Assembly: GCF_030867095.1 (NCBI RefSeq)
Contig: NC_081831.1
Location: 63,750,716-63,814,715 of the forward strand
Direction of reading: 5' to 3'
Source: Alligator mississippiensis
Lineage: Eukaryota > Chordata > Crocodylia > Alligatoridae
DNA: 64,000 nucleotides
A program made the position numbers and the translations under genes. Every line of letters starts with the position of its first letter. Positions within the stretch are counted from its first letter, which is position 1. The notes beneath the pieces are model-generated. The model had not been told where the DNA came from and made no database searches. It saw only the letters and a list, made by a program, of their open reading frames with translations. Of this stretch, positions 48,011-59,219 are shown piece by piece.

Positions 48011-48574
48011 ACATATATTCATGGACTCATAAATTGTAAGGACTGGAAGGGACCTTGCAAGATCATCGGCTCCAGGCCCCGCCCCCCCCCCCCCCGGGAG
48101 GAAAGACAACTGGGGTCAGGTGACCCCAGCAAGGTGACCATCCAGTCTCCTTTTGAAGATTTCCAGGGTAGGTGATTACACCATCTATGAAGGGAGCTTA
48201 TTCCAGAATTTGGACACCCTGACTGTGAGGAAGTTTTTCCTAATGTTAAGCCTAAAATGGTTTTCCAGGAGTTTGTGGCCATTACTCCTGTTTTTCCCAA
48301 GGATGCCTTGGTGAACAGTTGTTTGCTGAGCCCTTGATGTATTTCCCTGATGTAGTGGTAAGCTGCTACCAAGTCCAAGTCCTCTTTCAGCCTTCTCTTT
48401 TTTAAGTTGAAGAGTCCTAAGTCCCTCAGCCTTTCCTCATATGGCTTGCCTTGCAAGTCTCTGATCATATGGGTGGCTCTCCTCTGGTCTCTCTCAAGCT
48501 TTTCTACATCCTTGTTGAAGTGTAGCGCCCAGAACCCAGCTGCAGTTTCACCAATGCTGAGTAAAATGGAAGAA

Positions 48575-50875
48575 TCACTTCCTTGGTTTTGCTTGAGATG
48601 CATCCGTTGATGGATGCCAGAGTATTGTTTGCCTGCTGGCTACAGTATCGCACTGACGGATCATATTCATACTATGGTCTATTGTTACCCCTAGGTCCCT
48701 TTCAGTCACGGTGCCAGTCAGTTTGGTGCCACCAAGGGTATAAGTATGTTGGGGATTGTTCGTCCCCAGATGGAGCACTTTACACTTCTCGGTGTTGAAC
48801 TTCATCTGGTTCCGATCCACCCAGCTTGCTAACCTGTCTAGGTCCACCTGTATCTGCAGCCTCCCATAACTTGGTGTCATCCGTGAACTTGGCCAGTGAG
48901 CTCTTTACCCCTGCATCCAAATCATCGATAAAGATGTTGAAAAGTACTGGACCAAGCAACAATCACTGAGGAACACCACTAGCCACTTCTCATCAGGATG
49001 ACACAAATCCGTTCATTAGAACTCTCTGGGTCCTACCCCGCAGCCAGCTTCCTACCCACCTACCTGTCGAGCAGTTAAGCCCACAATCCTCCAATTTTCC
49101 CATGAGAACGTCATGGGATACCAGATCAAAGACCTTTTGGAAGTCTAAGTATACAGTGTTGACCTTCTCCCTCTTATCCAGGTAGTGAGTTACCTGGTTG
49201 TAGAAGGAGATGAGATGGGCAAGACAAGACTTGCCCGTGACAAAGCCATGCTGGCTGTCATTCAGAATCCTACCTTCTGCAAGCCTATCACACATAGGCT
49301 CCTTGATGAAATTTTCCAGGATTTTCCCTGGGATGGAAGTTAGGCTAATTGGCCTATAGTTGCTTGGGTCCTCTCTCCTCCCCTTCCTGAAGATGGGCAC
49401 AACATTGGCCCTCTTCCAGTCTTCAGGGACCTCCCCCAAGCACCACGAGTTTTGGAAGAGTTTTGCCAGAGGTCCCACGATGACTTTGGCCAGCTCCTTC
49501 AGTACTCTTGGACGAAGTTCGTCCGGTCCTGCTAACTTATAAATATCTAACTTTTCTAACTCATTATGCACCAGCTCATCATCAACAGTAGGAAGGAGGT
49601 CATTCCCACCATGCCCATTCTGTACCCTGTCTAACATGATTTTCCCCTTAATCTGGTGAATACCAAAGCAAAGTAGTCATTCAGGAGTTCAGTTTTCTTC
49701 TGAGTGTCGGTAACCAGCTGTCCTGAGTTGTTAAGCAATGGCCCCATGCTTCCATTTGTTTTCCTCCCGTTCCCTACATGCCTAAAGAAGGACTTTTTAT
49801 TGTCATTGATTTCCGTTGCTAGTTTAAATTCAGTTGTCACCTTAGCCTTTCTAATCTGCTCCCTACAAGTGCGGGCCATTGTTGTATAGTCCTCCTTAGG
49901 GACTGTCCCTAGCTTCCACTGTGTGTATGCCTCTTTACCAGAGGACCATGAGATCCCTATTAAGCCAAGAGGTCCTGCCAGCCCTTTTGCTACCTATCCT
50001 CTGCATGGGAATGGGTTTCTTTTGGGCTTCAAGGATCGTGTCCTTGAGAAATGACCACTCTTCATGCACTCCGTTCGCCTTCTGTCCCTGGTCCTGCATC
50101 ACCTCTCCTACTATTACCCTGAACCTGTTGAAATTTGCATTTTTGAAGTTCAGGACTTCAATCCTGCTAGTTGATGTGTCTGCCTTATGGCAGACAGTGA
50201 ACATGATGATCTCATGGTCACTGTTGCCCAGGCTAACCTCAGTATTCAAGACGCTCACCAGCTTCCATTGTTTGTATGCCTCTTTCTTCTTGTTCAAGAG
50301 GGCTTCCCAGCCCTTCTGCTACTTCTCCTTCACATGGGAATGGGCTTCTTTTGTGCTTCAAGGATCGTGACTTTGAGGAATGACCACTTTTCGTGTACTT
50401 CTTTCACCTTCAGTCCCTGGTCCTGCATCACTTCCCCTACTATTGCCCTGAGCTTGTTGAAATTCACTTTTTTGAAGTCCAAAACTTCAACCCTGCTAAC
50501 TGATTGCCTGCCTTGAAATGGACAGTGAACATGATGGTTTTATGGTCACTGTTGCCCAGGTTGCTCTCTATATTCAAGTTGTTCACCAGATCATCTCCTT
50601 TGGCCAAGACCAAGTCTAGGAGAGTGCTACCTCTGGTTGGCACATGCACCTCCTGAGTCAGGTAGAGCGCTTCAATACAGGACAGGAAGCAATGCAACCA
50701 ATCTGACTTTGTCGAGTGTTCCTCCCAAGAGTTGTCTGGATAATTGAAGTTGCCCGTGACGACCATGTCCCATGTGCGCACGGCCTCTGCTAGTTCTTGA
50801 GAGAACTCCAGATCAAGCTCCTCCTCCTGGTTTGGCGGTCTGTAGTATACACCTAGAGTAGGTCTCTCTCACTGT
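48575..50875 (-). pseudogene. CR1 ORF2 endonuclease/reverse transcriptase, broken
   Basis: In order on the minus strand: endonuclease pieces TGNFNYPDNSWEEHSTKSDW and LDLVLAKGDDLVNNLNIES with GNSDHK (catalytic SDH motif, 50464-50781). A second GNSDHE copy follows (49935-50297), then MARTCREQIRKAKVTTEFKL (49631-49879). The reverse transcriptase (48993-49637) has EDWKRANVVPIFRKGRREDP, NYRPISLTSIPGKILENFIK and YLDFQKVFDLVSHDV. A later frame has [13 protein letters not shown] with FTDD in place of the catalytic FADD. The frame break GKSC-stop/MLDRVQNG at 49631-49637 is the same as in the plus-strand copy. Nonfunctional. Confidence 0.9.
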
Positions 50876-50999
50876 GCTCCCCTTCCCCCACAGCAGTTTG
50901 ACCCAGAGGGTTTTGAGCCAATGTTGGCCTCCAATGAGGTGTACTGCTCCTTCACATAGAGAGCTACACCTCCACCACCTCCATCACCACCACCTTGCA

Positions 51000-51530
51000 T
51001 CTCCTCTTGGGGGTGGCAGCTCAGTGTCTACCCTCCTTCTCCTCTGGTGTCTCCATTGGACCCTTCTCATGTGTGGTGAGGGGAGCATTCCTGTTGTGTA
51101 GTGCCAGGGGAGGAGCAACCCTAGCCCTGCATGTCCTGAGACAACTGTCTTCCAGGTAGCTCTGGGTGGGTCATTTCAGCCAGTCTCTTTGTTGGCCACC
51201 TTCTCTATCTTCTCTTCTTCCTTCTTCTGGAGAAGGACCTGGCAGTAGCCATTGATGTAGTTTTTGTGGGCCCTGATGGTACATAGCTGATGTACCTGCT
51301 CCTTGAGCTCCCACACCTGGCCCTCCAGAGACTCCACTAGGGAGCACACCCCACAAGTGGGGGTGCCCTCATCCCCAGATGCCAGCAGCTGTGCTAGGCA
51401 GCCCCCACAGCCCAGAGCCAGGGGCTCTGTCTGGGTGGAGACCTCGGGTGTGCCAGGAAGCCTGTGGGCACGACGAGTCTCCCCATGGCTGAGAGTGAGT
51501 CCACGCCCCCACCTGGTCCCACGTGATGGG
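51000..51530 (-). pseudogene. CR1 ORF1 coiled-coil-like fragment
   Basis: The minus strand reads, around 51171-51356, CGVCSLVESLEGQVWELKEQ, then VHQLCTIRAHKNYINGYCQV and a Lys/Glu-rich end. Spaced leucines and charge suggest a short coiled coil, and the position 5' of ORF2 fits CR1 ORF1. Part of the region between this and the endonuclease is missing, since the esterase domain seen in the plus copy is not present. Confidence 0.55.
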
Positions 51531-51639
51531 GTTCTAGTTGTTTGGGTTGCATTTTATGCCCCCTAAATTGAAATGGTGAGTTTTTAATTGAAACAGTGGG
51601 TTTCATTTTTCCATCACTGTATATATGTTATTGTTGTCC

Positions 51640-52240
51640 TGGGTGCTGCAGATGCCTGCTGAAGGCAGAAATGGTGAGGGGTCCAGGTCTTTTTTTTGTT
51701 TGTTTTTGGAGGAACCTGCCCACCTCTCTGGTGGCTGGAGAATTAATCTGTCAGCTCACCACCCTGCCATGGAAGAGGCAGGCAAGCTCCACAGAAAAAA
51801 AGGATTGGACCCTTGCCACTTTTTTCTTCAACAGGCTCCTGCAGCTGGCAGGATGTCTGGGGCCACCCAGGAACAGGCTGGCTTGCCCCTGAGGCAGCAT
51901 GGGGAAGTGGCGGGAGGGTGGCTGGATGTGCTGGCAGCCAGAGAAGGTGGCAGGGATGATGCCTGGGTCATGCGGCTGCCCTCTGCTAGCTTCCTTGAGC
52001 CCACCCAGGCTTCCAGTGCCCCGTGCACCATTCCCACTGCCTTCTCAGGCTTCTCAGCCCACCCAGCTCCCCTTCTGCCACCTCTCTGCGCTGCCCCAGG
52101 GGCAAGCCAGCCTGTTCCTGGATAGCCCCAGGTGTCCTGCTGGCCGCAGAAGCCTGCTGAAGGCAGAAGTGGCAGGGGACCCAATCCTTTTTTTCGGTGA
52201 AGCCTGCCCACCTCTCCTGTGGCTGAGGGGTGCGATCTGA
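51640..52240. repeat. Palindromic repeat cluster (three arms)
   Basis: A unit containing GCCTGCTGAAGGCAGAA and CCTGCCCACCTCTC occurs forward at 51650-51735, inverted at about 51770-51900 and forward again at 52148-52225. The inverted and second forward arms pair over some 140 bp, including an AAAAAAAGGATTGG block near 51797 and GAACAGGCTGGCTTGCCCCT at 51870, with a loop of about 170 bases. Long hairpin-forming elements of this kind are usually fold-back or inverted-repeat transposons. ORFs on both strands here are compositional. Confidence 0.7.
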
Positions 52241-52244
52241 CTAA

Positions 52245-53040
52245 TAGCTGCAATGTTCCCAGTTGCAATGTTGCAAGCTACATCCCAGTGTAGTTTAGTT
52301 TGCAATGATGGGACATTTTCATTACATGTATATCATGACATTATCATGTGTACAAGCGCCCTACAGCATCTGAATATTTCCCACTGGTCTCCTTCCAAGC
52401 TGAGCCCTATCTCTGTGAGATCTGATGAGATCACAGCTGGAATCAAGTGGTTGCAGCTGCTAAACAAAGCACAGGCTTTCACAATTCCTTAAGTAAGCTA
52501 GTAGCCATAATTAGTTCCCAGCCCATTAATCAACACAGTTTTTAGAGGTTTGTTGTTACTAAGACATTCTCTTTGATTCAGGTTTTGCCCCTAGCTCTGG
52601 TCTAACAAAGCTCACTATATATTTATTCTGATCTTTGTTTCTCCACATCCTTGCTTTAAATAGGATTCTTTATACTCAAGGGCACTGGCTGTGAAAGAGA
52701 GAACTGTGGATGAACTCCATTAAAGGTAAATACGATTTAAAGGTATCTTTGTACAAAGCCTAGAGCAATTGTGCAGAGGAGTAATGTATGAATCAACGAG
52801 GACCTATTTAACATTATTAGTATTACAGAGAGAAATATTTCAATCAAAAACCCTCCTAACGCTTCTGAAGTTGGCAAAGACGAGAAACTAATTGAAACTG
52901 CTTTGAAAATGTTCTCACTCCTAATGTCAACTTGGAGTTTAAAATAATTCATCATCTCTGAAATGGGTAAATTAAAACGGCCTTTATGACTGTCCAGTCT
53001 TTGCGCTTGAAAGGAAGAAATGGCTTTCTGTTCATTTGTA
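52245..53040. other. No feature recognised
   Basis: AT-rich intergenic sequence. The minus-strand ORF at 52737-53060 has no recognisable domain. Confidence 0.4.
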
Positions 53041-53044
53041 GTGT

Positions 53045-53150
53045 TTGATGTTGTAGCCATGATGGTCCAGGAAATATGTGAAAGGCAAGGATTTTTATGG
53101 GTGATATCTTTTACTGGGCCAACTCCATGGTTAGAATAGATATAGACAAG
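53045..53150 (+). repeat. Dispersed 'GTTGTAGCCATGATGGTCC' repeat
   Basis: GTTGTAGCCATGATGGTCCA, then GATATCTTTTACTGGGCCAA and ATAGACAAGCTTCGAAA, follows a very common reptile repeat ('gttgtagccatgttggtccc...atatcttttattggaccaact...gacaagctttcgag'). Probably related to copies A-D. I suspect a Penelope-like element but cannot prove it. Confidence 0.6.
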
Positions 53151-53154
53151 CTTC

Positions 53155-55670
53155 GAAATCTAGTGTTTGCTGTTTAATCAAGTAGGACTCTATTACAACC
53201 CTAGAGTATCCTCTTATGGGGCATGATGCCACAGTGCACAACTTGGTCTAGTCTTTAGAAATGATGCATGCTGTTAGACCAGTGTTTCCTTCTGTTCCAT
53301 TTGGACCCCAAATCTTCTCTTGTTATTTACCATGGTCAGCCTTTGGCATCAGAATTGATGGATGAGGAAAGGGAGGTAATCATTGAGATTAGAGCCCTTA
53401 GGCCCAGGCTGAAACCTACTGCACTGCTGATTTTTCTAGAATTTGCTCATTTTAGGTTTTCAGCTTGCTTTTATCCCTATATTTCAAATTAAACTTCACA
53501 AAGCAAAGTATATTGTAAAGGGCAATCCCCTATTGGCTGAAAGGAGGGAGTTAAGTAGTGACATGCTATTTTTCCAGTTATGTTTTTTCCATAGACACAG
53601 AGCAAATAGGTACTTGAGTTGAAGCCTGAATTACTTTTCTTGTACGTTAAGAAAGAGCTGACCAAGAAAAATTAAATGTAAGGGCTCTTCAGGAAAGCAC
53701 GGCATGAACGTGTACCCCCTTTAACAGCTAACGCTGAATCCGCCATGAAAGGGCCAGAGATAAAACATTACAGCTATGAAATGGTCATGGCCTCCCCCAG
53801 GGTCTTGCATCCAGATGTGATTAGAAGGAGATCCTAATATGGGGCAGAATCTCCTGGCCAATCAGCCAGATATGTTACTTCCTGGGGGTGTTTGACAATT
53901 TAGCCTTTCTGTGTGTGTGTGTGCTCACTCATATGCATATTCAGTAACTTTTCTTCTGAAGCTGTGAGTGAGGTCTCATTATCTGTGATTGCAAGGGGTG
54001 GGAGGCAGGTGCACTGGTAGCCCTTGAGCTCTGATACCTTCTTCTGTGTTCCTATTGAATTAGTTCAGGGAGGGGAATGCTAAAAGGAGTATGGAGCATC
54101 TGTTTTTTTCCCCTTCTCTCTCATGGATCATGAGAAGAAAAAAAGAACAGGTAAACCAAGCCCCAGTATTATGAACACCCAGGTAGCAGTCTACCCTCTT
54201 CTTTGGCCCCCACAAGCTGGGCATTAGTTAGAAAATATGCCAGCCCAGCCAGCGATTTACTGAACCTATTTTTTACAGCAGTCCAGGGAGTGTTTCAATT
54301 TTTAAGTCATCTTCATATGAAAAAAATCACAACTCTAGGAACTTAAGGTGCAGAACAAATGACTGAAAATGTGTCTCCTGGTGCTTTACTTGAAAGCTGT
54401 TGCCTTCATCAGATGGTAAGTTGGGTACATTCAGACCTCAGGTCATTGAAACAATCCCTTTATGTCATGGCAACATTTTTGGAGAGTTATCAGAAAAGTG
54501 TAACTTGTTTTTTCTGTTGTTTTTTTTAAATGAACATATGTCCTTCCCCTCACGTCTTTGTCATGTTCAGCTCCCCTCCAGGCAGTGCTAAACATGGGAG
54601 CATTTTGGGTGTGAAGAGGCGAACTTGGCAAGATGACTTGGGGAAGGCAAAATGGAGTTTTGGGGAGGTCCATGAGCCACATGATTGGCTCTCATGCTGA
54701 TTGAACTGGAGCTGTATGGCCTCTGTGCTAACTTGATTAAGTCTCCCCTAACAATAGTCCCTTCTCCATCTGCTTCTGAACCCATGTGTCATGCAAGGCA
54801 GTTTAATACCCTAAGGGTTATACTGCTGAAATGGTTAATTTAATTTTCTCTGGATTGCTGTGGGCTCTGTAGCCTTTTGCTCCATTCCTCTCACACACAG
54901 ATTGATGTAGTACATCTTGCTTCAGGCTGGGGAAGGGTCTGGGGACGGCATAGGGCTGAAGCCCCATCTATTTGCTTGGCAGCAGCTAAAAGGCAGCTCG
55001 AGCAGCAATGTTAGGGGGCTGCACACGCAGCCCTGCCTTCTCACAGCAGGCAAATGGGGTAACTCCGGTCAGAAAGCAACCTGCCCGTATTCCCCGTTCC
55101 AGGAGATGTCTTGTCCTAACTCTCTCTTTCATACACCACTCATGGGGAACAGAGGGGTACAGGACTGAGGTTGTCATAGCGACCAGATGTAAGCCTCTAG
55201 CATTGCTTCTCATGAGCTGGGTTTCTATAGACGTCTCGCTCTATTCCCTGCTGCCATCTACAGGAGCGCAGCAAAATCTCCATGTACCGCTCACTGGGAA
55301 GTACCGCATTCCTGAGATTTATTTTTAATCTTTCTATTTTTAGTACGATGCTGAGAGCTTGGCCTTGTTTTGTCAGAAAGGTTTTTGGGAAAAAAAAAAA
55401 AAAAGAAGAAGCTGTCTTTGTGAGCACGAGCTATGGCTGAGGGTCTTTCTGAAGTCTTATTTGCAAGGAAACCGAGGGAAATGAAAATGCAGCTGGAAGA
55501 AAAATGAATGGAACTAACACCACCCACTGCTAAACTGCACTTGCATCTGGGCTGTAACGCAGCAAAATGTTTACAGCTACTAGCAATGCTGTGCAGTAGC
55601 TCAGAATAGGAAGCAGAGGCGGATCTTGTAATTCTAACGCACGGCTAGGGAGATGGGGTGTAACTACATC
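53155..55670. other. No gene; short repeats only
   Basis: A (GT)n run lies at about 53909-53925 and a 15-base A run near 55391. Near 54380-54425 the minus strand carries a fragment of a dispersed repeat with CATCTGATGAAGGCAACAGC. No exon signal recognised. Confidence 0.4.
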
Positions 55671-55672
55671 TA

Positions 55673-56225
55673 CAAGCAGTGCTTGGACTTGCGACACGAT
55701 TGGTTCCTGGACACCGCGTCTTAATTCGAAACGTAACTTGGAACCCATTTTCCCAATAGGAAACAACGTTATAAATGGGGGATTGCTTTCTGAACCAAGG
55801 CCCAATACCCTATTTTCGCCAAAATTAACCCCAAATTTTGTACTCAATCAATTATAGACAAGTAATATAGCTACATTAATGTATTTATATTGTAAATAGC
55901 AATCATATTGATTTGGAAGGACTTCTTTGAAGTGACTTTGCTGGACTTTTTGAAGGGCTCTTGGCTAGGGTCTTCTCAGGAGTCTTGGCCACTGGTTTTT
56001 CTGGAGTCCTGTCTGCTTTCTTAAAGAAAAGTGTCCAAGGAAGTTTGGACAGATGTTCTCCAGGGAGATGGGCAACACGGCGAACTTGTTCGCTGGTGTG
56101 GTGTGGCGTTGGATCAAGCATTGTAAAGTCAAAATTGACATCAGGAAGTTGAAACGGAGTCAATTTATAAACGCTGTAAGTGCGAAATAGTGTAACTCGA
56201 AACGTTGTAAGTCAAGGACTGCCTG
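55673..56225. mobile_element. Tigger/pogo-like mariner element (553 bp) with TA duplication
   Basis: Ends CAAGCAGTGCTTGGACTTGC (left) and CAGGCAGTCCTTGACTTACA (reverse complement of right) are inverted repeats, flanked by TA at 55671-55672 and 56226-56227, the mariner target duplication. The 'gacttacaacgtttcgagtt' subterminal phrase is typical of Tigger-like elements. There is no transposase. A minus-strand ORF at 55903-56163 (86 codons) ends in a basic tail with repeated TPEK and SPSK motifs. Confidence 0.75.
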
Positions 56226-56339
56226 TATTGGAACTGGATCTGGAAACTATCCTTAACAGTTGCTTGCAAAGAGTACCATGGAGCTTCTAAGAACATTATC
56301 ATCCCAAAGCATCTTCTACAGCACTGTACCCCATCCAAC

Positions 56340-56490
56340 ACCATAGTTGTATGCAACAAACATAGGCTAGATAATTACCTGGCTGGGGTCATTTGACCCC
56401 AGCTTGCTTTCTTTCCTGCCCATGGCAGGGGGTTGGACTTGATGACCTGCTCAGGTCCTTTCTGACCCTACCAACTATGAAACCACCATC
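56340..56490 (+). mobile_element. CR1 LINE 3' end fragment
   Basis: GGCTGGGGTCATTTGACCCC, then GGGGGTTGGACTTGATGACC, TGCTCAGGTCCTTTCTGACC and CTACCAACTATGAAAC, is the terminal part of a CR1 subfamily different from those at 10.4 and 46.9 kb. Confidence 0.8.
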
Positions 56491-56894
56491 GTAGGTGTTT
56501 AGTGGGGACACAACCTCAGACCTCTAGTACTAAAAACACAAACTTTTTACCCCTTGAATTAAGCTTCCTTGGCTCACAGTAGTTGTAGGCTCGTGTCTTC
56601 TCTGGACCACTGAAATTCAGGTCTTCTCCAGATCCACTAGAGAGGAATGTGTAACACACAACTAGTTATTATGTACATTAGCTTAGCACCAGTGTTTCAG
56701 AGGGAAGGATAGTACCTCCTGAGTTGCCAACACAAACTTGTGGTAGCGGCTTTGATTCTCCCATTCTAGCAAGGACTTTGGCAAAGCCTAATTGTTTTGT
56801 GAGCTCATAAATTGAGGTGACGGCCATGGACTACTTTGGTTGTTGGAATTCAGAAAATGAAAGATACAAAAGATCAGCAGGGGAATCGTTTATG

Positions 56895-57165
56895 GTCTGA
56901 ATCTTCTTCTTTGGCAGTCCCTTATAGTTGAGGATCATTGTCTTCCATAATTGTCTTATCTGTGTGTCCAAAGATAGCTGATGAGGCCTACCTGGGACTG
57001 ATAGACTCTACTGCAGCCTGGACGTGTTTCTGTGTGGGGTGGGTTGCACTGGATTCTTGATTTGGTCCACGATATGCTGTTCCTGCCGCTTCCGCCTTTC
57101 CATCTTCTGTTGTTGTCGTGAGGTTTCGAAGTAAGTCTGACTAAGTATAGTCGGTATAGTCTGAC
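56895..57165 (-). pseudogene. Second copy of LINE tail with degenerate C2H2 finger
   Basis: It aligns by eye with 8475-8720 (shared phrases TTGTCTTATCTGTGTGTCCA and CTGTTGTTGTCGTGAGGTTT, plus strand). The finger region reads RPGCSRVY, then GLISYLWTHR, so the first cysteine and first histidine are lost. No open frame remains. Confidence 0.6.
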
Positions 57166-57397
57166 TAAGGAGGACTAGTTCAGCTTTCCTGCAGGACACG
57201 ATCCCACTATAGGGCAAGAACTTTTTTGTCTAGCTGCCCTCACCCTTTATTGCTTTTTTAATTGCCAGAGGTTTCCAATGAACTTTAATATGAGGTAAAT
57301 CAAGAATGACTGGGAAGCTAAATAGATTGCAGTACTCTGGGAGCTCTTGTCTGACCAGAATGATGGATTCTGTTTATTACAGCCTGACATGGGTCAA

Positions 57398-57440
57398 TCA
57401 TTTTTTTTTTTTTTTTTATTTATTTATTTTTTTTAAAAAG
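57398..57440 (+). repeat. Poly-T / T-rich tract
   Basis: A run of 17-18 thymines followed by TTTA units. Simple repeat. Confidence 0.85.
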
Positions 57441-57774
57441 GTTACATTGTTAGTGAGCCCCCTCCTCTGGGGAAAGGTGCTGGGTTGACAGTTCTAGGGA
57501 CTGAAATCTCCAGTTTGCAGATTCAGTATGGGGCAGGCTAACCAAATGTTTTGACAAGACTCATAAAGGATTCAGACGATTGCCATCAATGTAGACAACA
57601 CCTACAACAACACATGCTAGGCTTGAAAATGGTAAGGGGGTGAAATTAAGATGAAATTATCCCATCCAAGGGAAAACAGTGGTACTGTTAGTCATGTTAC
57701 AAGAGGATTTTTACTTTTTCTCTGAAACATTTGGCACTGGCCTCGAGTAGAGGGGGTATATTGCCCTCGATCAC

Positions 57775-58040
57775 TGGTTCTCACTTTTTTAGACTCTAAG
57801 CATCCGTCAAAAATTGCCAGTTTAGTTTTCACTCTTTTCTGTAGTAAAAAAAACAAAACAGTACAGCAATTATTCTCTTGCAGAGAACTCGGACCGCAAC
57901 AGGTCAGAATGCTTTTAACATTATGGATTTCTATTTGAAATGTCTGGGTTTATGTTGTGAATCAGGTTTGCACACACAACTGCTAACATGGTGTCTGTCA
58001 CACCTCCCCAGCACCATTAAAAGCCACTCCCAGAATCAGT
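57775..58040. mobile_element. Probable hAT fragment
   Basis: CACTGGTTCTCACTTTTTTA at 57774 resembles the start of the hAT element at 58050 ('cagtggttctca'). The rest is degenerate and the far end is not defined. Confidence 0.4.
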
Positions 58041-58049
58041 GCCCTGGAT

Positions 58050-58287
58050 CAGTGGTTCTCACCCTTTTTTTTTCGTGGACCACTTGAAAATTGCTAAGGG
58101 TCTCGGCAGACCACTTAATAAACTTGTTTTTGTTCTACAAATGAAAGTACATAACTCATATTTTAGTATCAGTAGTCTTACTTTGCAAGTACAGATATTC
58201 TCGATTCTTCCGCAACCTTTCTGTGGACCACCTGAATGGCACTCATGGGCCAGTGGTGGTCCACGGACCACGGTTTGAGAACCTCTG
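58050..58287 (+). mobile_element. hAT (Charlie-like) non-autonomous element, 238 bp
   Basis: Left CAGTGGTTCTCACCCTTTTT and right (reverse complement) CAGAGGTTCTCAAACCGTGG are inverted repeats. Flanking 8-mers CCCTGGAT (58042-58049) and CCCTAGAT (58288-58295) form a target duplication with one difference. Both ends are followed inward by a 'tggacca' block. No ORF of significance. Confidence 0.85.
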
Positions 58288-58299
58288 CCCTAGATGGAT

Positions 58300-59055
58300 C
58301 CTTGGCCTGGTCAGATAATTCTTGTTTGTCTGACATTTTCACCTGCCTTAAAGCATTATTATTTAGGGATGTTTGAGGATGAATAGACAAGGTTAGCTAA
58401 GGTTTCTAATAATTCATTCTGGACTTTAAGCTTGGTGCAAACCAGCTGACTGAAGTTGTGAGCATGGTACAGGACTTTCATGGACTTGCTAGCAAGAATT
58501 CATCCCTTCCTCTCCCTCCACTACTTTGTGAACAAGGTTAATACTACATCATCCACCCCTGGAGCAATTTAACCTTATCAACCAGTACTGATTAGACTCT
58601 TTTGTGAAAGCACCCCCACTATACTGCTTTCCTGATCAGTCATTCATTGTTCCCTACCCCCACTCCCAGTCATCCCTGTATAAAGTACTGCTTTGAATGC
58701 TTTCTAGTTGTAGTTCAAGTTATAGTGCTTCTTTATATAGGAAGCAGCTTCTGGATACACTATCAACAATCCTTACCAGGCCAGGAGGTTGGGGTTGTCT
58801 CTGTTTTGCTGAGTGAACCACAAAACCTGGTAGCAGAAAAATTAAAGTCTCACATGTCTATTCAACAATCTCTCTTTAGGTCCATCAAAACAATGCTTCA
58901 TTACTCCTCACTTAGGGATCATTTTTGTTTCAGGCCTGTGGAATTGCTGACACCTTTATTCACTTACTATTGCAGTGGCATTCACTGAGCTTTGCTTCCA
59001 GTAGACACAGTCCCTGGGAATAGCACCATTTCAAGCATGCAAGTGGCAAGTCCTT
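58300..59055. other. No feature recognised
   Basis: Intergenic. ORF 58647-58988 has no recognisable domain. Confidence 0.4.
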
Positions 59056-59059
59056 TGTC

Positions 59060-59215
59060 TGAAGGTCTTAAAACTGCTTGCAAAGATTGAGTGCAACATT
59101 ATTTCCTATTGTAGAGATGGGGAAATTGAATTACAAAGAACGAATGACATGCTCAAAGTCAGCAATAGAACCCAGGACTCCCGCTTCTATACCTTATATG
59201 CTGCAGGATAAAGTG
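59060..59215 (+). mobile_element. MIR-type SINE fragment
   Basis: GATGGGGAAATTGAATTACA, then ATGACATGCTCAAAGTCAGC and AATAGAACCCAGGACTCCCG, parallels 'gatgaggaaactgaggcac...gacttgcccaaggtcac...gaacccaggtct' of MIR. Confidence 0.6.
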
Positions 59216-59219
59216 AATA

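Larger units (their letters stand above)
48015..51530 (-). mobile_element. CR1 LINE, about 3.5 kb, minus strand
   Basis: The 3' end lies at 48015-48060 (on the minus strand CAAGGTCCCTTCCAGTCCTT then ACAATTTATGAGTCC). It runs through 3' UTR, RT and endonuclease to an ORF1 part near 51.0-51.5 kb, so it is close to full length but decayed. A 14-base cytosine run lies at 48082-48095. A stretch of about 330 bp in the 5' half of ORF2 is present twice (about 49.92-50.25 and 50.27-50.58 kb). Confidence 0.9.
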
